This document shows positions 18,852-27,141 of a stretch of DNA of 64,000 bases, piece after piece. The position numbers and the translations under genes were made by a program. The notes below the pieces were generated by a model, which was not told the origin of the DNA, did not search any database, and saw only the letters and a list, made by a program, of their open reading frames with translations. The first letter of the stretch is position 1. Each line of letters starts with the position of its first letter. The stretch covers positions 1 to 64,000 of the forward strand of contig NZ_JACIBC010000009.1 of the NCBI RefSeq assembly GCF_014195095.1, read 5' to 3'. This DNA comes from Rhizobium sp. BK602. GTDB lineage: Bacteria; Pseudomonadota; Alphaproteobacteria; Rhizobiales; Rhizobiaceae.

Positions 18852-18875
18852 GGCGCAGCGGGAAGGGGAGGCTTG

Positions 18876-19739
18876 ATGGACATTTTCACGACGATGCAGG
18901 AGGAGAAGGCGCGGCTTTCGCAATCGGAAAGCCGCATCGCCGATATCGTCCTCAATGACTTCGAATTCGCGGTCAATGCCTCCATCATCGAGCTTGCCGG
19001 CAGGGCCGACGTCTCGCCGCCGACCGTCACCCGCTTCTGCCGCCGGCTCGGCTGCGAGAGCTTTTCCGATTTCAAGGTTCAGCTCGCCCGCACCGCCTAT
19101 GTCGGCATGCGCTATATCAAGCCGGAGCCGAAGAGCATCGCGCCGGCCGACGTCGCCCAGGACATCATCACCAAGGCGCAGAACGCCCTGTTCCTGCTGC
19201 ATCGCGGACTCGATATCCCGGCCATAGAACGGGCGGCGGACCGGCTTGCGGGCGCCGAGATGATCTATGCCTTCGGCTCCGGCGGCAATTCCTCGATGAT
19301 CGCCAGCGAATTGCAGAACCGCCTGTTCCGCCTCGGCCTGCGCGTCACGGCAAGTTCCGATCACAGCATGCAGCTGATGATGACGGCCGCCGCCAAGCCG
19401 GCGGACGTGCTGATCGGCTCGTCCTTCTCCGGCCGCAATGCCGAACTGGTGCGCGCCTTCACGCTGGCGCGCGAAGCGAAATTGCCGACGATCGCCTTGA
19501 CGCAGAGCAACAGCCCGGTGGCGCTGGCAGCCGATATCACCGTGCCCGTCGACTTGCCGGAAGGCGACAATATCTATCGGCCGACATCGACGCGCATCGC
19601 CTATCTCGCGGTGGTGGATATCCTTGCAAGCCTGGTCGCCTATCGCGTCCAGCCGCAGGCGACGGTGACCTTGCGCCGCATCAAACAGCAGCTCGTTGCC
19701 CACCGGGATGGCGATGACCGCCAGCTCCTCGGCGACTAG
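18876..19739 (+). CDS. MurR/RpiR family transcriptional regulator
   Basis: A 287-residue regulator. Residues 1-75 form the RpiR helix-turn-helix domain (QSESRIADIVLNDFEFAVN, LAGRADVSPPTVTRFCRRLG); residues about 115-255 form a SIS sugar-phosphate-binding domain (IYAFGSGGNSSMIASELQ and GSSFSGRNAELVRAF). Members sense phosphorylated sugars, often amino sugars. The ATG at 18876 follows GGGGAGG closely. It sits 24 bases after ridA and 24 before the SDR, so it is co-transcribed and probably controls this cluster. Repeated GAAAATAA(A)TT elements at 9556, 9629 and 18438 are candidate sites. Confidence 0.92.
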   Translation: MDIFTTMQEEKARLSQSESRIADIVLNDFEFAVNASIIELAGRADVSPPTVTRFCRRLGCESFSDFKVQLARTAYVGMRYIKPEPKSIAPADVAQDIITKAQNALFLLHRGLDIPAIERAADRLAGAEMIYAFGSGGNSSMIASELQNRLFRLGLRVTASSDHSMQLMMTAAAKPADVLIGSSFSGRNAELVRAFTLAREAKLPTIALTQSNSPVALAADITVPVDLPEGDNIYRPTSTRIAYLAVVDILASLVAYRVQPQATVTLRRIKQQLVAHRDGDDRQLLGD

Positions 19740-19763
19740 ACCATAATAGAGGGCCATAACCAC

Positions 19764-20540
19764 ATGAGCAGATCCGTCGCCATCGTCACCGGAGCCGCTG
19801 GCGATATCGGCCGCGCCATCGCGCGGCGCCTCGCCGAAGACCACGATATCGTCCTGCTTGCCGATATCGATGCTTCCGCCGCCGAGGAGGCCGCACGCGC
19901 TCTGGGGCCGGCGGAACGCTTCGTCGCCCTGAAGGTCGATGTGACCAGTGAGGCCGATACTGCGAGCATGGCGAAGGTCGCGGCCGGGCTCGGCGTGGTA
20001 CGAACGCTGGTCAACAATGCCGGTGCCGCCCGCGCCGTCAGCCTGCACGACACGACGCCGGAGATCTGGCGCGCCGATACCGCCCTCAATCTCGAAGCCG
20101 CCTTCCTGTGTTTCCGCGCTGTCGAGGACCTGCTGAAGGCGTCGCAGGGATCGGTGGTCAACATCGCCTCGGTCAACGGCATGGCGGTCTTCGGCCATCC
20201 GGCCTATAGCGCCGCCAAGGCGGGGCTTCTGCATTTCACCCGGCTGGTCGCGGTCGAATATGGCAAGTTCGGCATCCGCGCCAATGCGGTCGCGCCCGGC
20301 ACGGTGCGCACGCAGGCCTGGGAGGCGCGCGCGGCCAGCAACCCCAATGTCTTCGAGGAGGCGCGCCGCTGGTATCCGCTGCGGCGTGTCGTCGATCCCG
20401 CCGACGTCGCCAATGCCGTCGGCTTTCTCGCAAGCCCGCTTGCCGGCGCCATCACCGGCGTTTGCCTGCCGGTCGATTGCGGCCTGACGGCCGGGCAGGC
20501 CGAGCTCGCCCACACATTCTCGCAGTCCGATCACTATTGA
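19764..20540 (+). CDS. Short-chain dehydrogenase/reductase
   Basis: A 258-residue classical SDR. The cofactor motif is VTGAAGDIGRAIA near residue 9, NNAGAA follows near 90, and the catalytic Ser/Tyr/Lys set is in ASVNGMAVFGHPAYSAAK. DIDAS after strand 2 suggests NAD(H) preference because of the Asp. It oxidises or reduces a hydroxyl of a sugar or related compound in the cytosol. It is the third gene of the ridA unit, with GAGGG about 9 bases before the ATG. The substrate is unknown; co-location with a hexosaminidase points to a sugar. Confidence 0.9.
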   Translation: MSRSVAIVTGAAGDIGRAIARRLAEDHDIVLLADIDASAAEEAARALGPAERFVALKVDVTSEADTASMAKVAAGLGVVRTLVNNAGAARAVSLHDTTPEIWRADTALNLEAAFLCFRAVEDLLKASQGSVVNIASVNGMAVFGHPAYSAAKAGLLHFTRLVAVEYGKFGIRANAVAPGTVRTQAWEARAASNPNVFEEARRWYPLRRVVDPADVANAVGFLASPLAGAITGVCLPVDCGLTAGQAELAHTFSQSDHY

Positions 20541-20567
20541 ACGCTCGCTACCATAAAGGGAACAGAC

Positions 20568-22487
20568 ATGCAGCCGGCTTCCTATCATCTCGAACACACT
20601 TGGTCTCCCGATGGCGGGCCGAACGGGCGCCTGACCTTCACACTGATCAATCTGTCGGATGCGCCGCTCACGGGGTTTAGCCTCGTCTATACGTCGCTGA
20701 CGCGCGTCATCGATACCAAGGCATGCGACAATGCCGTCTTCCTGCGCCGCAATGCCAATTTCCACGAGTTCGCCCCGCCCGCCGGCCTGTCCGTTGCGCC
20801 CGGCGGCCGCTGGACCTTCAGCGTCAGCGGTTTGCACCGCGTCGCGAAACATTGCACCGACGGCGCCAAATCCGCCTATCTGACGCTTGCAGACGGCAGC
20901 CATGTCGATGTCTCCATCACCGATCTCCTGCTCGAAGGCCGTGCCAGCGAGCCGCCGCCGGTGCTGCTGCCGGAAGGCAAGCTCGACCTGCCCTTTGCCA
21001 TCCAGCCCTGGCCGGCGGCGATCGACGTCAAGCCCGGCGAAGACTTTCCGGTTGCGCTCTATCCCGCCAAGGAAACGGATGGCGCCAGCCTGAAAGCCGT
21101 TGCGGCGGCGCAGGCGCTCTTCCAGCGCCTGTTTCCCGTCAATCACACTCCGTTCAGCCTCATCGCCGTGCCACAGGGAAGGCCCCTGCGCTTCGTCGAG
21201 CGGCCCGCCCTTGCCAGGGAGGCCTACGAGCTCTCTTTCTCCTCCAGCGAGATCGTGCTCGCCTATTCCGCAGACGCCGGTCGCCTCTACGGCCTGACGA
21301 CGCTGGCGCAGCTTCTGGACGGGGCGCGGCGCGAATCGGGCAAGTTCCGCTTTCCGGTCGCCGGCACGATCTCGGACCAGCCCCGCTATGGCTGGCGCGG
21401 CTGCCATCTTGACGTCTCCCGGCAATTCACGCCCAAGGACGATGTGAAGCGGCTGCTCGACATCCTCGCCTGGCTGAAGCTCAACATCTTCCATTGGCAC
21501 CTGACCGACGACGAAGCCTGGCGGCTGGAGATCAAGGCCTATCCGCAGCTGACCTCGACCGGCGTGCTGCGCGGCCCGGACGAGCCCCTGCTGCCGCAGC
21601 TCGGCAATGGCGCCGAGCCGGTCGGCGGCTTCTATACGCAGGACGACATCAGGGAGATCGTCGCGCACGCCCTAGCGCTCGGCATCGAGGTGGTGCCGGA
21701 AATCGACATTCCCGGCCACAGCACCGCCGCGCTCGTCGCCCTGCCGGATCTTACCGATGGGCAGGAGGCGCCGGAAAGCTATCATTCCGTCCAGGGCTAT
21801 CCCAACAATGCGCTGAACCCGGCCATCGAGCTGACCTACGAATTCCTCGGCAAGGTCTTCGACGAAATGGTCGAACTGTTTCCCTCGCAATATCTCCATA
21901 TCGGCGGCGACGAGGTGGCGAACGGCTCCTGGCTTGCATCGCCGATGGCGCGCAGGCTGATGGAGCAGGAGGGCATCTCCGGCACCTTCGCGCTGCAATC
22001 CCATTTCCTGAAGCGGGTGAAGACGATGCTGACCGAGCGCGGCCGCAAGCTCTCCGGCTGGAACGAAGTCGCCCATGGCGGCGGCGTCGGCACCGAAGGC
22101 ACCCTGCTGATGGCCTGGGAGAAGCCCGAGGTCGGCATCGAGCTGGCGCGCGAGGGCTATGATGTGGTGATGACGCCCGGCCAGGCCTATTACCTCGACA
22201 TGGTGCAGGCCGAGGCCTGGCAGGAGCCGGGCGCGAGCTGGGCCGGCACGGTGCCGCCGGCGCATACCTATGCCTATGAGGCCGAGGGCGATTTTCCGGA
22301 TGAGCTGAAGGACCGGCTGAAGGGCGTGCAAGCGTGCATCTGGCAGGAAAATTTCCTGTCGCGCGCCTATTTCAACCGCCTGGTCTTCCCGCGCCTTCCG
22401 GCGATCGCCGAAGCCGCCTGGACGCCGAAGGCGGGCAAGGACTGGCAGCGGTTCGCCGCCATCGTGCCGCTCAGCCCGAGCCTCTAG
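20568..22487 (+). CDS. Beta-N-acetylhexosaminidase, glycoside hydrolase family 20
   Basis: A 639-residue protein. The first 150 residues are a beta-rich domain (LTFTLINLSDAPLTGF), then a GH20b domain, then the GH20 barrel with WRGCHLDVSRQF near 276, NIFHWHLTDDEAWRLE near 306 and the catalytic pair Asp448-Glu449 in YLHIGGDEVANGSW. It releases terminal GlcNAc or GalNAc by substrate-assisted catalysis. No signal peptide is visible, so hydrolysis probably happens in the cytosol after import of an oligosaccharide. It is the last gene of the ridA-rpiR-SDR unit (27 bases after the SDR stop) and gives the best hint that the cluster handles an amino-sugar glycoside. Confidence 0.93.
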   Translation: MQPASYHLEHTWSPDGGPNGRLTFTLINLSDAPLTGFSLVYTSLTRVIDTKACDNAVFLRRNANFHEFAPPAGLSVAPGGRWTFSVSGLHRVAKHCTDGAKSAYLTLADGSHVDVSITDLLLEGRASEPPPVLLPEGKLDLPFAIQPWPAAIDVKPGEDFPVALYPAKETDGASLKAVAAAQALFQRLFPVNHTPFSLIAVPQGRPLRFVERPALAREAYELSFSSSEIVLAYSADAGRLYGLTTLAQLLDGARRESGKFRFPVAGTISDQPRYGWRGCHLDVSRQFTPKDDVKRLLDILAWLKLNIFHWHLTDDEAWRLEIKAYPQLTSTGVLRGPDEPLLPQLGNGAEPVGGFYTQDDIREIVAHALALGIEVVPEIDIPGHSTAALVALPDLTDGQEAPESYHSVQGYPNNALNPAIELTYEFLGKVFDEMVELFPSQYLHIGGDEVANGSWLASPMARRLMEQEGISGTFALQSHFLKRVKTMLTERGRKLSGWNEVAHGGGVGTEGTLLMAWEKPEVGIELAREGYDVVMTPGQAYYLDMVQAEAWQEPGASWAGTVPPAHTYAYEAEGDFPDELKDRLKGVQACIWQENFLSRAYFNRLVFPRLPAIAEAAWTPKAGKDWQRFAAIVPLSPSL

Positions 22488-22488
22488 G

Positions 22489-22587
22489 GTAATTCCGGGA
22501 AAAGTGCATAGCGGTTTTCCGTCCGGAATTACGCAAGAACAAAGGGATGGAGCGTTTTCGCGATTCGCAGAAAAGCGGAAATGCTCC
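22489..22587 (-). repeat. Two-palindrome interspersed element, copy 3 (RIME-like)
   Basis: First palindrome 22489-22532 (GTAATTCC to GGAATTAC), the reverse of copy 1. Second palindrome 22549-22587 (GGAGCG to GCTCC with TTTTC/GAAAA inside). It begins two bases after the hexosaminidase stop and may end that transcript. Confidence 0.7.
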
Positions 22588-22722
22588 AAGGCCGCTTCTC
22601 GAAAGCCTGGTGCTGCCTGCGACATTGTGTGCAGCGCACCATACTGTCACAAAAATGATATGAGACACATAATAATAGGGTGCTTCCGATAGCAAAGTCT
22701 ATGACCGAGAAGAGGAAACCCC

Positions 22723-23037
22723 ATGAAGAAGATGATGTTGGTCGCGGCATTCGGTTTGTGTGCCTCGAGCGCGATGGCCATATCGCGCTATGATACCCAG
22801 TCCATGAGCTGCGCGGCCGTGCACGACAAGATCACCCAGGAAGGTGAGGCCGTGCTGCAGCATCCCTCCAGCACCGTCAGCAACCTGACGGTCTATGATC
22901 GCTATGTGTCGAACTCCGCGGCTTGCGTGAACCGCGGCGTTCCCTCAAAGGCATCCGTGCCCACTTCGGACGATCCGAGCTGCAAGGTGATGCTTTGCGC
23001 GCCGGCGACGGGCAAGGGGCACAACCGCAAGCGCTGA
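22723..23037 (+). CDS. Small exported cysteine-containing protein
   Basis: A 104-residue protein of no named family that I recognise. The N-terminus is a signal peptide (MKKMMLVAAFGLCASSAMA). The mature part has four Cys (SCAAVHDK, AACVNRG, PSCKVMLCAP), enough for two disulfides, and a basic tail GKGHNRKR. It would be periplasmic. GAGAAGAGGAAACCCC lies directly before the ATG and is a strong ribosome-binding site. The gene is monocistronic and converges on the WcbI-like gene; an imperfect hairpin at 23071-23095 lies in the short gap and the end of that gene. Confidence 0.75.
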   Translation: MKKMMLVAAFGLCASSAMAISRYDTQSMSCAAVHDKITQEGEAVLQHPSSTVSNLTVYDRYVSNSAACVNRGVPSKASVPTSDDPSCKVMLCAPATGKGHNRKR

Positions 23038-23084
23038 ACCGCAGCCGTCCACTCTTGGTGCCCGAAACGGGCAGTCGGATGTCC

Positions 23085-23945
23085 CTATCCGGCTGCCTCG
23101 GCAATCACGGTCTTGACCTGCGCATATCGGTCGCGGACCGATCTCTCGATATGCAGCGTGTCGGCGGGAAAGCGCGAATAGCTGTCGAAGCTGAGATCGA
23201 TGAATCGCTCCAGCGAAATCAGGCGATAATCATTCGGTATCTTGAAGAGGTAGGAGCCCTTGACCCCGAATGTTTCGGCAATTTCCGGATAGACCGGGTA
23301 GCATGCGCCCTTGAGAAGATTGTCCATGGGAACGATGCCGCCTTCGAAGGTCTCGACGCCGAGGCGTTTCATGAACGCGCGCGCAATGTCGTAGACGCAA
23401 TGAATCTTCGGATGGTTCACCGAATACATGAAGGAACCGCCACGGGACCAGCTCCTGAAAGAGGAGGAAATATCCAGCCCATGCCGGGCGAAGGTGTTGA
23501 TGAGATCCGTGCGTTCCTCCTCCCAGCGCGAGAGGTAGCCGCATCTTTCGAAGACGTCGCGGCGAAACAGCCTGCGGGTTTTCTCGGGGGACAGCCCGGC
23601 CTGATAGGCGGCCAGCACGATCATCGAGTGATATGAGCTCATGGGCCCCTCGAGCGGACCGCCGCTCTCCGAGAAAGCGTAGCAGACATCGGGATGATAG
23701 GCGTCGAATTCTATCGAAGGAATGATGTCGAGATTGCGCGCGGCCGTGAAATCGAAATCCATGGTCTGGAAATGCGGGTGGATGATCACCCTGAAATAAT
23801 TCGGTAATGTCGCCCTGTATTTCTCGATATCATGCTTGAACGCATAGATATCGACCGCCTCGATATGGAATCTGGGATTGAGCAGGTTCAGCGAACTTGC
23901 AAGCCCGAACGTCTGGCAATTCGAAAGCAGGAGCCATGTCTCCAT
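23085..23945 (-). CDS. WcbI-like polysaccharide biosynthesis protein
   Basis: A 286-residue protein whose start WLLLSNCQTFGLASSLNLLNP carries the Asn-Cys-Gln motif of the WcbI group, and whose middle part has FDAYHPDVCYAF and SYHSMIVLAAYQAGLSPE. WcbI of Burkholderia capsule loci is a putative acetyltransferase of unusual fold. There is no signal peptide. The ATG at 23945 is preferred because GAGG lies 9 bases ahead; an ATG at 23954 is also in frame. It stands alone with no glycosyltransferase next to it, unusual for this family. The link to polysaccharide is by family only. Confidence 0.7.
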   Translation of the reverse strand: METWLLLSNCQTFGLASSLNLLNPRFHIEAVDIYAFKHDIEKYRATLPNYFRVIIHPHFQTMDFDFTAARNLDIIPSIEFDAYHPDVCYAFSESGGPLEGPMSSYHSMIVLAAYQAGLSPEKTRRLFRRDVFERCGYLSRWEEERTDLINTFARHGLDISSSFRSWSRGGSFMYSVNHPKIHCVYDIARAFMKRLGVETFEGGIVPMDNLLKGACYPVYPEIAETFGVKGSYLFKIPNDYRLISLERFIDLSFDSYSRFPADTLHIERSVRDRYAQVKTVIAEAAG

Positions 23946-24337
23946 CAAATCCATCCTCGGCTTCTGTTTTGAACACTGTTCCTACGATGAGGCGCGATCC
24001 GTGGCGTCGGTGGAGCTCGTTTGAACAAGGACGCATGCGAAAACCATAACCAACTATGTTTTCGGGTCTTAGGCCTGTCTATATAAATAGCGCCACCTGT
24101 GGGCTATTTGCGGCGTGCGGCGGTTATGCGCAGCAATGGTGTCGCGTCTGGTCCAGCTTCGGAACAGGTTCCGCGAATCGCGCGTGGCGAAGTTCCTGGG
24201 AAACTGGAGAGGGATGGCCAATATTGTCCGGACGGCGGAACGAACCGTTTGTCGCGCGACATATATGTGGGCTGTTTGGAAAACTGCCACCGAAATTTGC
24301 CTCGCCCCCAGAAGGGGAGTTCACATGACAAAATCCG
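23946..24337. other. Gene-free stretch upstream of tRNA-Leu
   Basis: About 390 bases without a supported gene. It holds the upstream region of the WcbI-like gene, an AT-rich TCTATATAAATA at 24077-24088 and, at its right end, CCCCAGAAGGGG followed by a good ribosome-binding site and a 14-codon frame (24324-24368) that overlaps the tRNA terminator. A longer plus-strand frame through 24056-24328 has no family features. Confidence 0.4.
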
Positions 24338-24366
24338 GTGAAAGAGCCAACGAAATCAACGTTGGC
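24338..24366 (-). terminator. Terminator of tRNA-Leu
   Basis: On the minus strand, GCCAACG, a 7-base loop and CGTTGGC (24366-24346) are followed by TCTTTC. It lies 10 bases after the tRNA 3' end. Confidence 0.65.
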
Positions 24367-24376
24367 TAAAGGGAAA

Positions 24377-24461
24377 TGGTGCCCAGAAGAGGACTCGAAC
24401 CTCCACGCCTCGCGGCACAGGTACCTGAAACCTGCGCGTCTACCAATTCCGCCATCTGGGC
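24377..24461 (-). tRNA. tRNA-Leu (anticodon CAG), CCA encoded
   Basis: Read on the minus strand the gene begins GCCCAGATGGCGGAATTGG and ends with the acceptor TCTGGGC, discriminator A and an encoded CCA. The anticodon stem CAGGT/ACCTG encloses loop TTCAGGT, so the anticodon is CAG (decodes CUG). A variable arm of class II type (GTGCCGCGAGGC region) and the T-loop GGTTCGAGTCC are present. At 85 bases including CCA it is a normal leucine tRNA. Confidence 0.97.
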
Positions 24462-24553
24462 GACGGACACGCATGTAAGGGGGTGGCCGTCCGGTGTCAA
24501 CAGGGTTTTTGAAGTTTTCGTGTCTATCTGCAAAAAAGCGGTTGAAGCCCGGC

Positions 24554-25984
24554 TTACGCCCGGGCTGCCGCCCAGGCGCGAATGAGGCCAAGTCCCTGTT
24601 CCAGAAGGGCCTTTGCTTCCTGTTCTCCCGCCGCCTCGACATAGCAGCGCATCTCCGGCGCATTGCCGGAGGGGCGGAAATGAATGATGCGGCGATCGGA
24701 GAGCGTCACGCGCAGTCCGTCGATATCGCTCTTCGACGCGACACCGGCGACCGGAGCCAGGAACGTGGCGAGATTGGCGTCGGCGGCGCGCAGATAAGCC
24801 ATCAGCGCGGCGCTGGTCTCGACCGGAAAATTCTCCAGCCGGTCGGCGGCGGCGAAGGGCAGGCTGTAACCGCTGGCAACGGCCGAGAGCGGCTGTTTGG
24901 TGCTCGCGGCCGCATAGAGCGTCGCAAGGATCGGCAGGAAGCTGTCGCGGGTCGGCAGCGCCCGCAGCGGCTCGCCCTCGACGATGAAGCGGCTGGCCGT
25001 CAGCGTGCCGCCATTGGCCTCGAAGCCCATGACATTGGCCTTGCCGGCTGCCACGGCTTCGTCCATGCCGGCAATCACATAGGGAGAACCGACGCGGGTG
25101 CGGATGACCGAATAGGTGCCGGCGGCCTCAATGCCGGAATTGGAGGTGACCGGCGTCACCACCACATCGGCACCGAGGAAATTCGCGGCGATCAGGCCGA
25201 GCAGGTCGCCGCGTAGCGGCTCGCCGGTTTCGTCGGCCACCAGCGGCCGGTCGCCATCGCCATCGGCGGAGACGATCGCATCGAGCCTGTGCTCAGGCGC
25301 CCAGCCCTTCAGGAGCCGGATGGTGTCGGGGGAGACGGCTTCGGTATCGACCGGAATGAAGCTTTCGGAGCGGCCGAGCGGCACGACGCGGGCGCCGTAA
25401 TGGGCAAGCACGAGGCCGAGCAGGTCGCGCGCCACGGTGCTGTGCTGATAGACGCCAACGCTCAGGCCGGAGAGGCTATCGGCCGGCAGCAGGCCGGTAT
25501 TGCGCTCGAAGAACAGCTCTTCGGTCCGGGCCGTGCGATTTTCCGCTTCGCCGGGCGTGTCGTCGATATCAGCATCGCCGATCGCCGCGGCCTCGGCGCT
25601 GATCGCCAGCTCGTCCTGTTTGTCGATCTCGCCATCCGGGCGATAGAATTTGATGCCGTTGCGGTCGGCCGGGATATGGGAGCCGGTGATCATCAGCGAT
25701 GCCGCCTTGAGTTCCAGCCCGTAGAGCGCCAGCGCCGGGGTCGGCAGCGTGCCGCAATCGATCGGCGTGAAGCCGGCGCGCTTCAGCGCCCCGATGCAGG
25801 TTGCCGAGATCGCCGGGCTCGAATCGCGGAAATCCCGGCCGACGAGGATGAGATCGCCGGGCTGGGCATGGCCGCTCTTCAGGAGATGCCGGGCGAAGGC
25901 CGTCGCATAGAGGGCGGAGGCCCGTCCCATGAGGTCGATGGACAGGCCGCGAAGGCCACTGGTGCCGAATTTCAAGCTGCTCAC
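24554..25984 (-). CDS. Phosphomannomutase/phosphoglucomutase family phosphohexomutase
   Basis: A 476-residue alpha-D-phosphohexomutase. It starts VSSLKFGTSGLRG (GTG at 25984, with GAGGAG about 8 bases upstream). The active-site serine loop is TGSHIPADRNGIKF, a variant of the usual TASHNP form; the magnesium loop is SADGDGDRPLV, and the sugar-specificity loop is GFEANGGTL. The C-terminal phosphate-binding part has FRPSGNAPEMRCY. It interconverts hexose 6- and 1-phosphates for nucleotide-sugar synthesis in the cytosol. The His-Ile-Pro variant resembles NoeK-type rhizobial phosphomannomutases as I recall them. The gene is alone on its strand, downstream of nothing obvious and upstream of the tRNA. 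Confidence 0.9.
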   Translation of the reverse strand: MSSLKFGTSGLRGLSIDLMGRASALYATAFARHLLKSGHAQPGDLILVGRDFRDSSPAISATCIGALKRAGFTPIDCGTLPTPALALYGLELKAASLMITGSHIPADRNGIKFYRPDGEIDKQDELAISAEAAAIGDADIDDTPGEAENRTARTEELFFERNTGLLPADSLSGLSVGVYQHSTVARDLLGLVLAHYGARVVPLGRSESFIPVDTEAVSPDTIRLLKGWAPEHRLDAIVSADGDGDRPLVADETGEPLRGDLLGLIAANFLGADVVVTPVTSNSGIEAAGTYSVIRTRVGSPYVIAGMDEAVAAGKANVMGFEANGGTLTASRFIVEGEPLRALPTRDSFLPILATLYAAASTKQPLSAVASGYSLPFAAADRLENFPVETSAALMAYLRAADANLATFLAPVAGVASKSDIDGLRVTLSDRRIIHFRPSGNAPEMRCYVEAAGEQEAKALLEQGLGLIRAWAAARA

Positions 25985-26170
25985 GCGCAATCTCCTCGTA
26001 GTGATTGCGCTCCTTATGAAACATGCGGAGAAAAGGATCAACCGATCGATGTCGGCTGGTGTCGCGGCACTGGTTTTGCCGGGGGCAAGAGCCCATATGG
26101 GCCTGATGGGACGACGCGCCGCCAAGGGAGCGGTATGGGGTCGCCGAGACCGACGATACGGGAGCCCGCC

Positions 26171-26602
26171 ATGACTGTTTTCGGCAAGATCGCCTGTGGC
26201 TTCGCGTTGGGCCTCGGCTTGCTATTTCTTCCGGGCGGCGGCAATGCGGCCTCGAACGGCTCCAGGATCGTCATTCCGCCGCGCGCGCCCGGATCGGTTC
26301 TCTGCGATTATCGCGGCTGTTTCGGCTTTGGGCGGGAGCAATGGTATCGGCGGCCGGGGCAGCCGATCCCCAATCCGCCGCCATCCGCCGGCGGACGGAA
26401 CCGCTTCGACACTCCCGGCATCGTCATTCCGCCCCGCAACAATTATGTACCGCCGAAGACCGACTATCGCGCGCCCGTCGACAGCCGCATCCGCCGCCAC
26501 CAGATATGGTGCGCGCAGCGCTACCGGACCTACAATCCCGGAACCAACCTCTACACCACGCTTCGCAACGGCTTCCAGCCCTGCCGGTCTCCCTATGATT
26601 GA
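26171..26602 (+). CDS. BA14K family exported protein
   Basis: A 143-residue protein with a signal peptide (MTVFGKIACGFALGLGLLFL, cleavage after GNAAS). The mature region is Pro/Arg-rich and low in complexity (VIPPRAPGS, IVIPPRNNYVPPK), and ends with the BA14K motif HQIWCAQRYRTYNPGTNLY followed by FQPC. BA14K proteins were named from a Brucella immunoreactive lectin-like antigen and are exported. Two Cys in that motif could pair. The ATG at 26171 has GGGAG 7 bases before it; the open frame extends far upstream but the signal peptide fixes the start. Confidence 0.82.
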   Translation: MTVFGKIACGFALGLGLLFLPGGGNAASNGSRIVIPPRAPGSVLCDYRGCFGFGREQWYRRPGQPIPNPPPSAGGRNRFDTPGIVIPPRNNYVPPKTDYRAPVDSRIRRHQIWCAQRYRTYNPGTNLYTTLRNGFQPCRSPYD

Positions 26603-26620
26603 CGGGAGTGCCGCGCCTGC

Positions 26621-26914
26621 TCAGCTTTCCAGCGAGGCACGATCGGTATGCCCGAGATCGCGATCGGGATCGATGACGTCGCGCACCCGCTGCTTCAGCT
26701 CCTTCGGTCCCGGAAAGCCGCCATCGCGCTTGCGCTCCCACAGGAGTTCGCCGTCGATGCGGATCTCGAAGACACCGCCGGTGCCGGGGATCAGCGCCAC
26801 TTCGCTGAGGCTGTCCGTGAAGGTCTGCAGCAGTTCCTGCGCCATCCAGCCGGAGCGCAGCAGCCAATTGCATTGCGTGCAATAGAGAATGGTGATCCGC
26901 GGCTTGTCGCTCAT
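26621..26914 (-). CDS. SelT/SelW/SelH family (Rdx) thioredoxin-like protein
   Basis: A 97-residue protein with the redox motif YCTQCNW (Cys12 and Cys15) at the end of strand 1, where selenoprotein W has CxxU, so this is the cysteine form. LIPGTGGVFEIRIDGELLWERK and FPGPKELKQRVRD are the usual central and C-terminal family segments. It is cytosolic and presumably redox active; the partner is unknown. The start is ATG at 26914, with AAGGAA 8 bases upstream. It is convergent with the BA14K gene. Confidence 0.88.
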   Translation of the reverse strand: MSDKPRITILYCTQCNWLLRSGWMAQELLQTFTDSLSEVALIPGTGGVFEIRIDGELLWERKRDGGFPGPKELKQRVRDVIDPDRDLGHTDRASLES

Positions 26915-26945
26915 CGTCGGTTTCCTTGTTGCTGACTGACATCTA

Positions 26946-27050
26946 AAGCATGTCACGCAAAACTGTGCAGCGGTTTTGCGAGCACGACATGCTTAAAATC
27001 AAAGACCTAAAGCGCAAGACGCGAATCTGAAAGATCGCCATGCGCTTTAG
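26946..27050. repeat. Two-palindrome RIME-type element
   Basis: Palindrome 1 (26946-26994) is bounded by AAGCATGTC and GACATGCTT with GCAAAA/TTTTGC inside. Palindrome 2 (27007-27050) is bounded by CTAAAGCGC and GCGCTTTAG. The 105-base two-hairpin layout matches the rhizobial intergenic mosaic element I know. It lies between divergent genes. Confidence 0.75.
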
Positions 27051-27141
27051 GCCGGGCTTCGGCTTGCCGCAAGCGTCCAGCTCTTGCGCCGCAGGCCAGC
27101 TCATGGTCATCTTCGGCGACGTCGTTTTTGGGAGCTATGGG

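Noticed and set aside
18426..21668. A minus-strand frame of 1080 codons spanning the RidA, RpiR, SDR and half of the hexosaminidase genes
   Set aside because: It crosses four well-supported plus-strand genes and their gaps; its composition is that of an antisense shadow.
24056..24328. A 90-residue plus-strand frame in the gap upstream of tRNA-Leu
   Set aside because: No ribosome-binding site or domain; composition does not look coding. Kept only as part of a gene-free stretch.
23946..24461. tRNA-Leu as an integration site for an island
   Set aside because: No integrase, direct repeat of the tRNA 3' end or foreign composition was found on either side.
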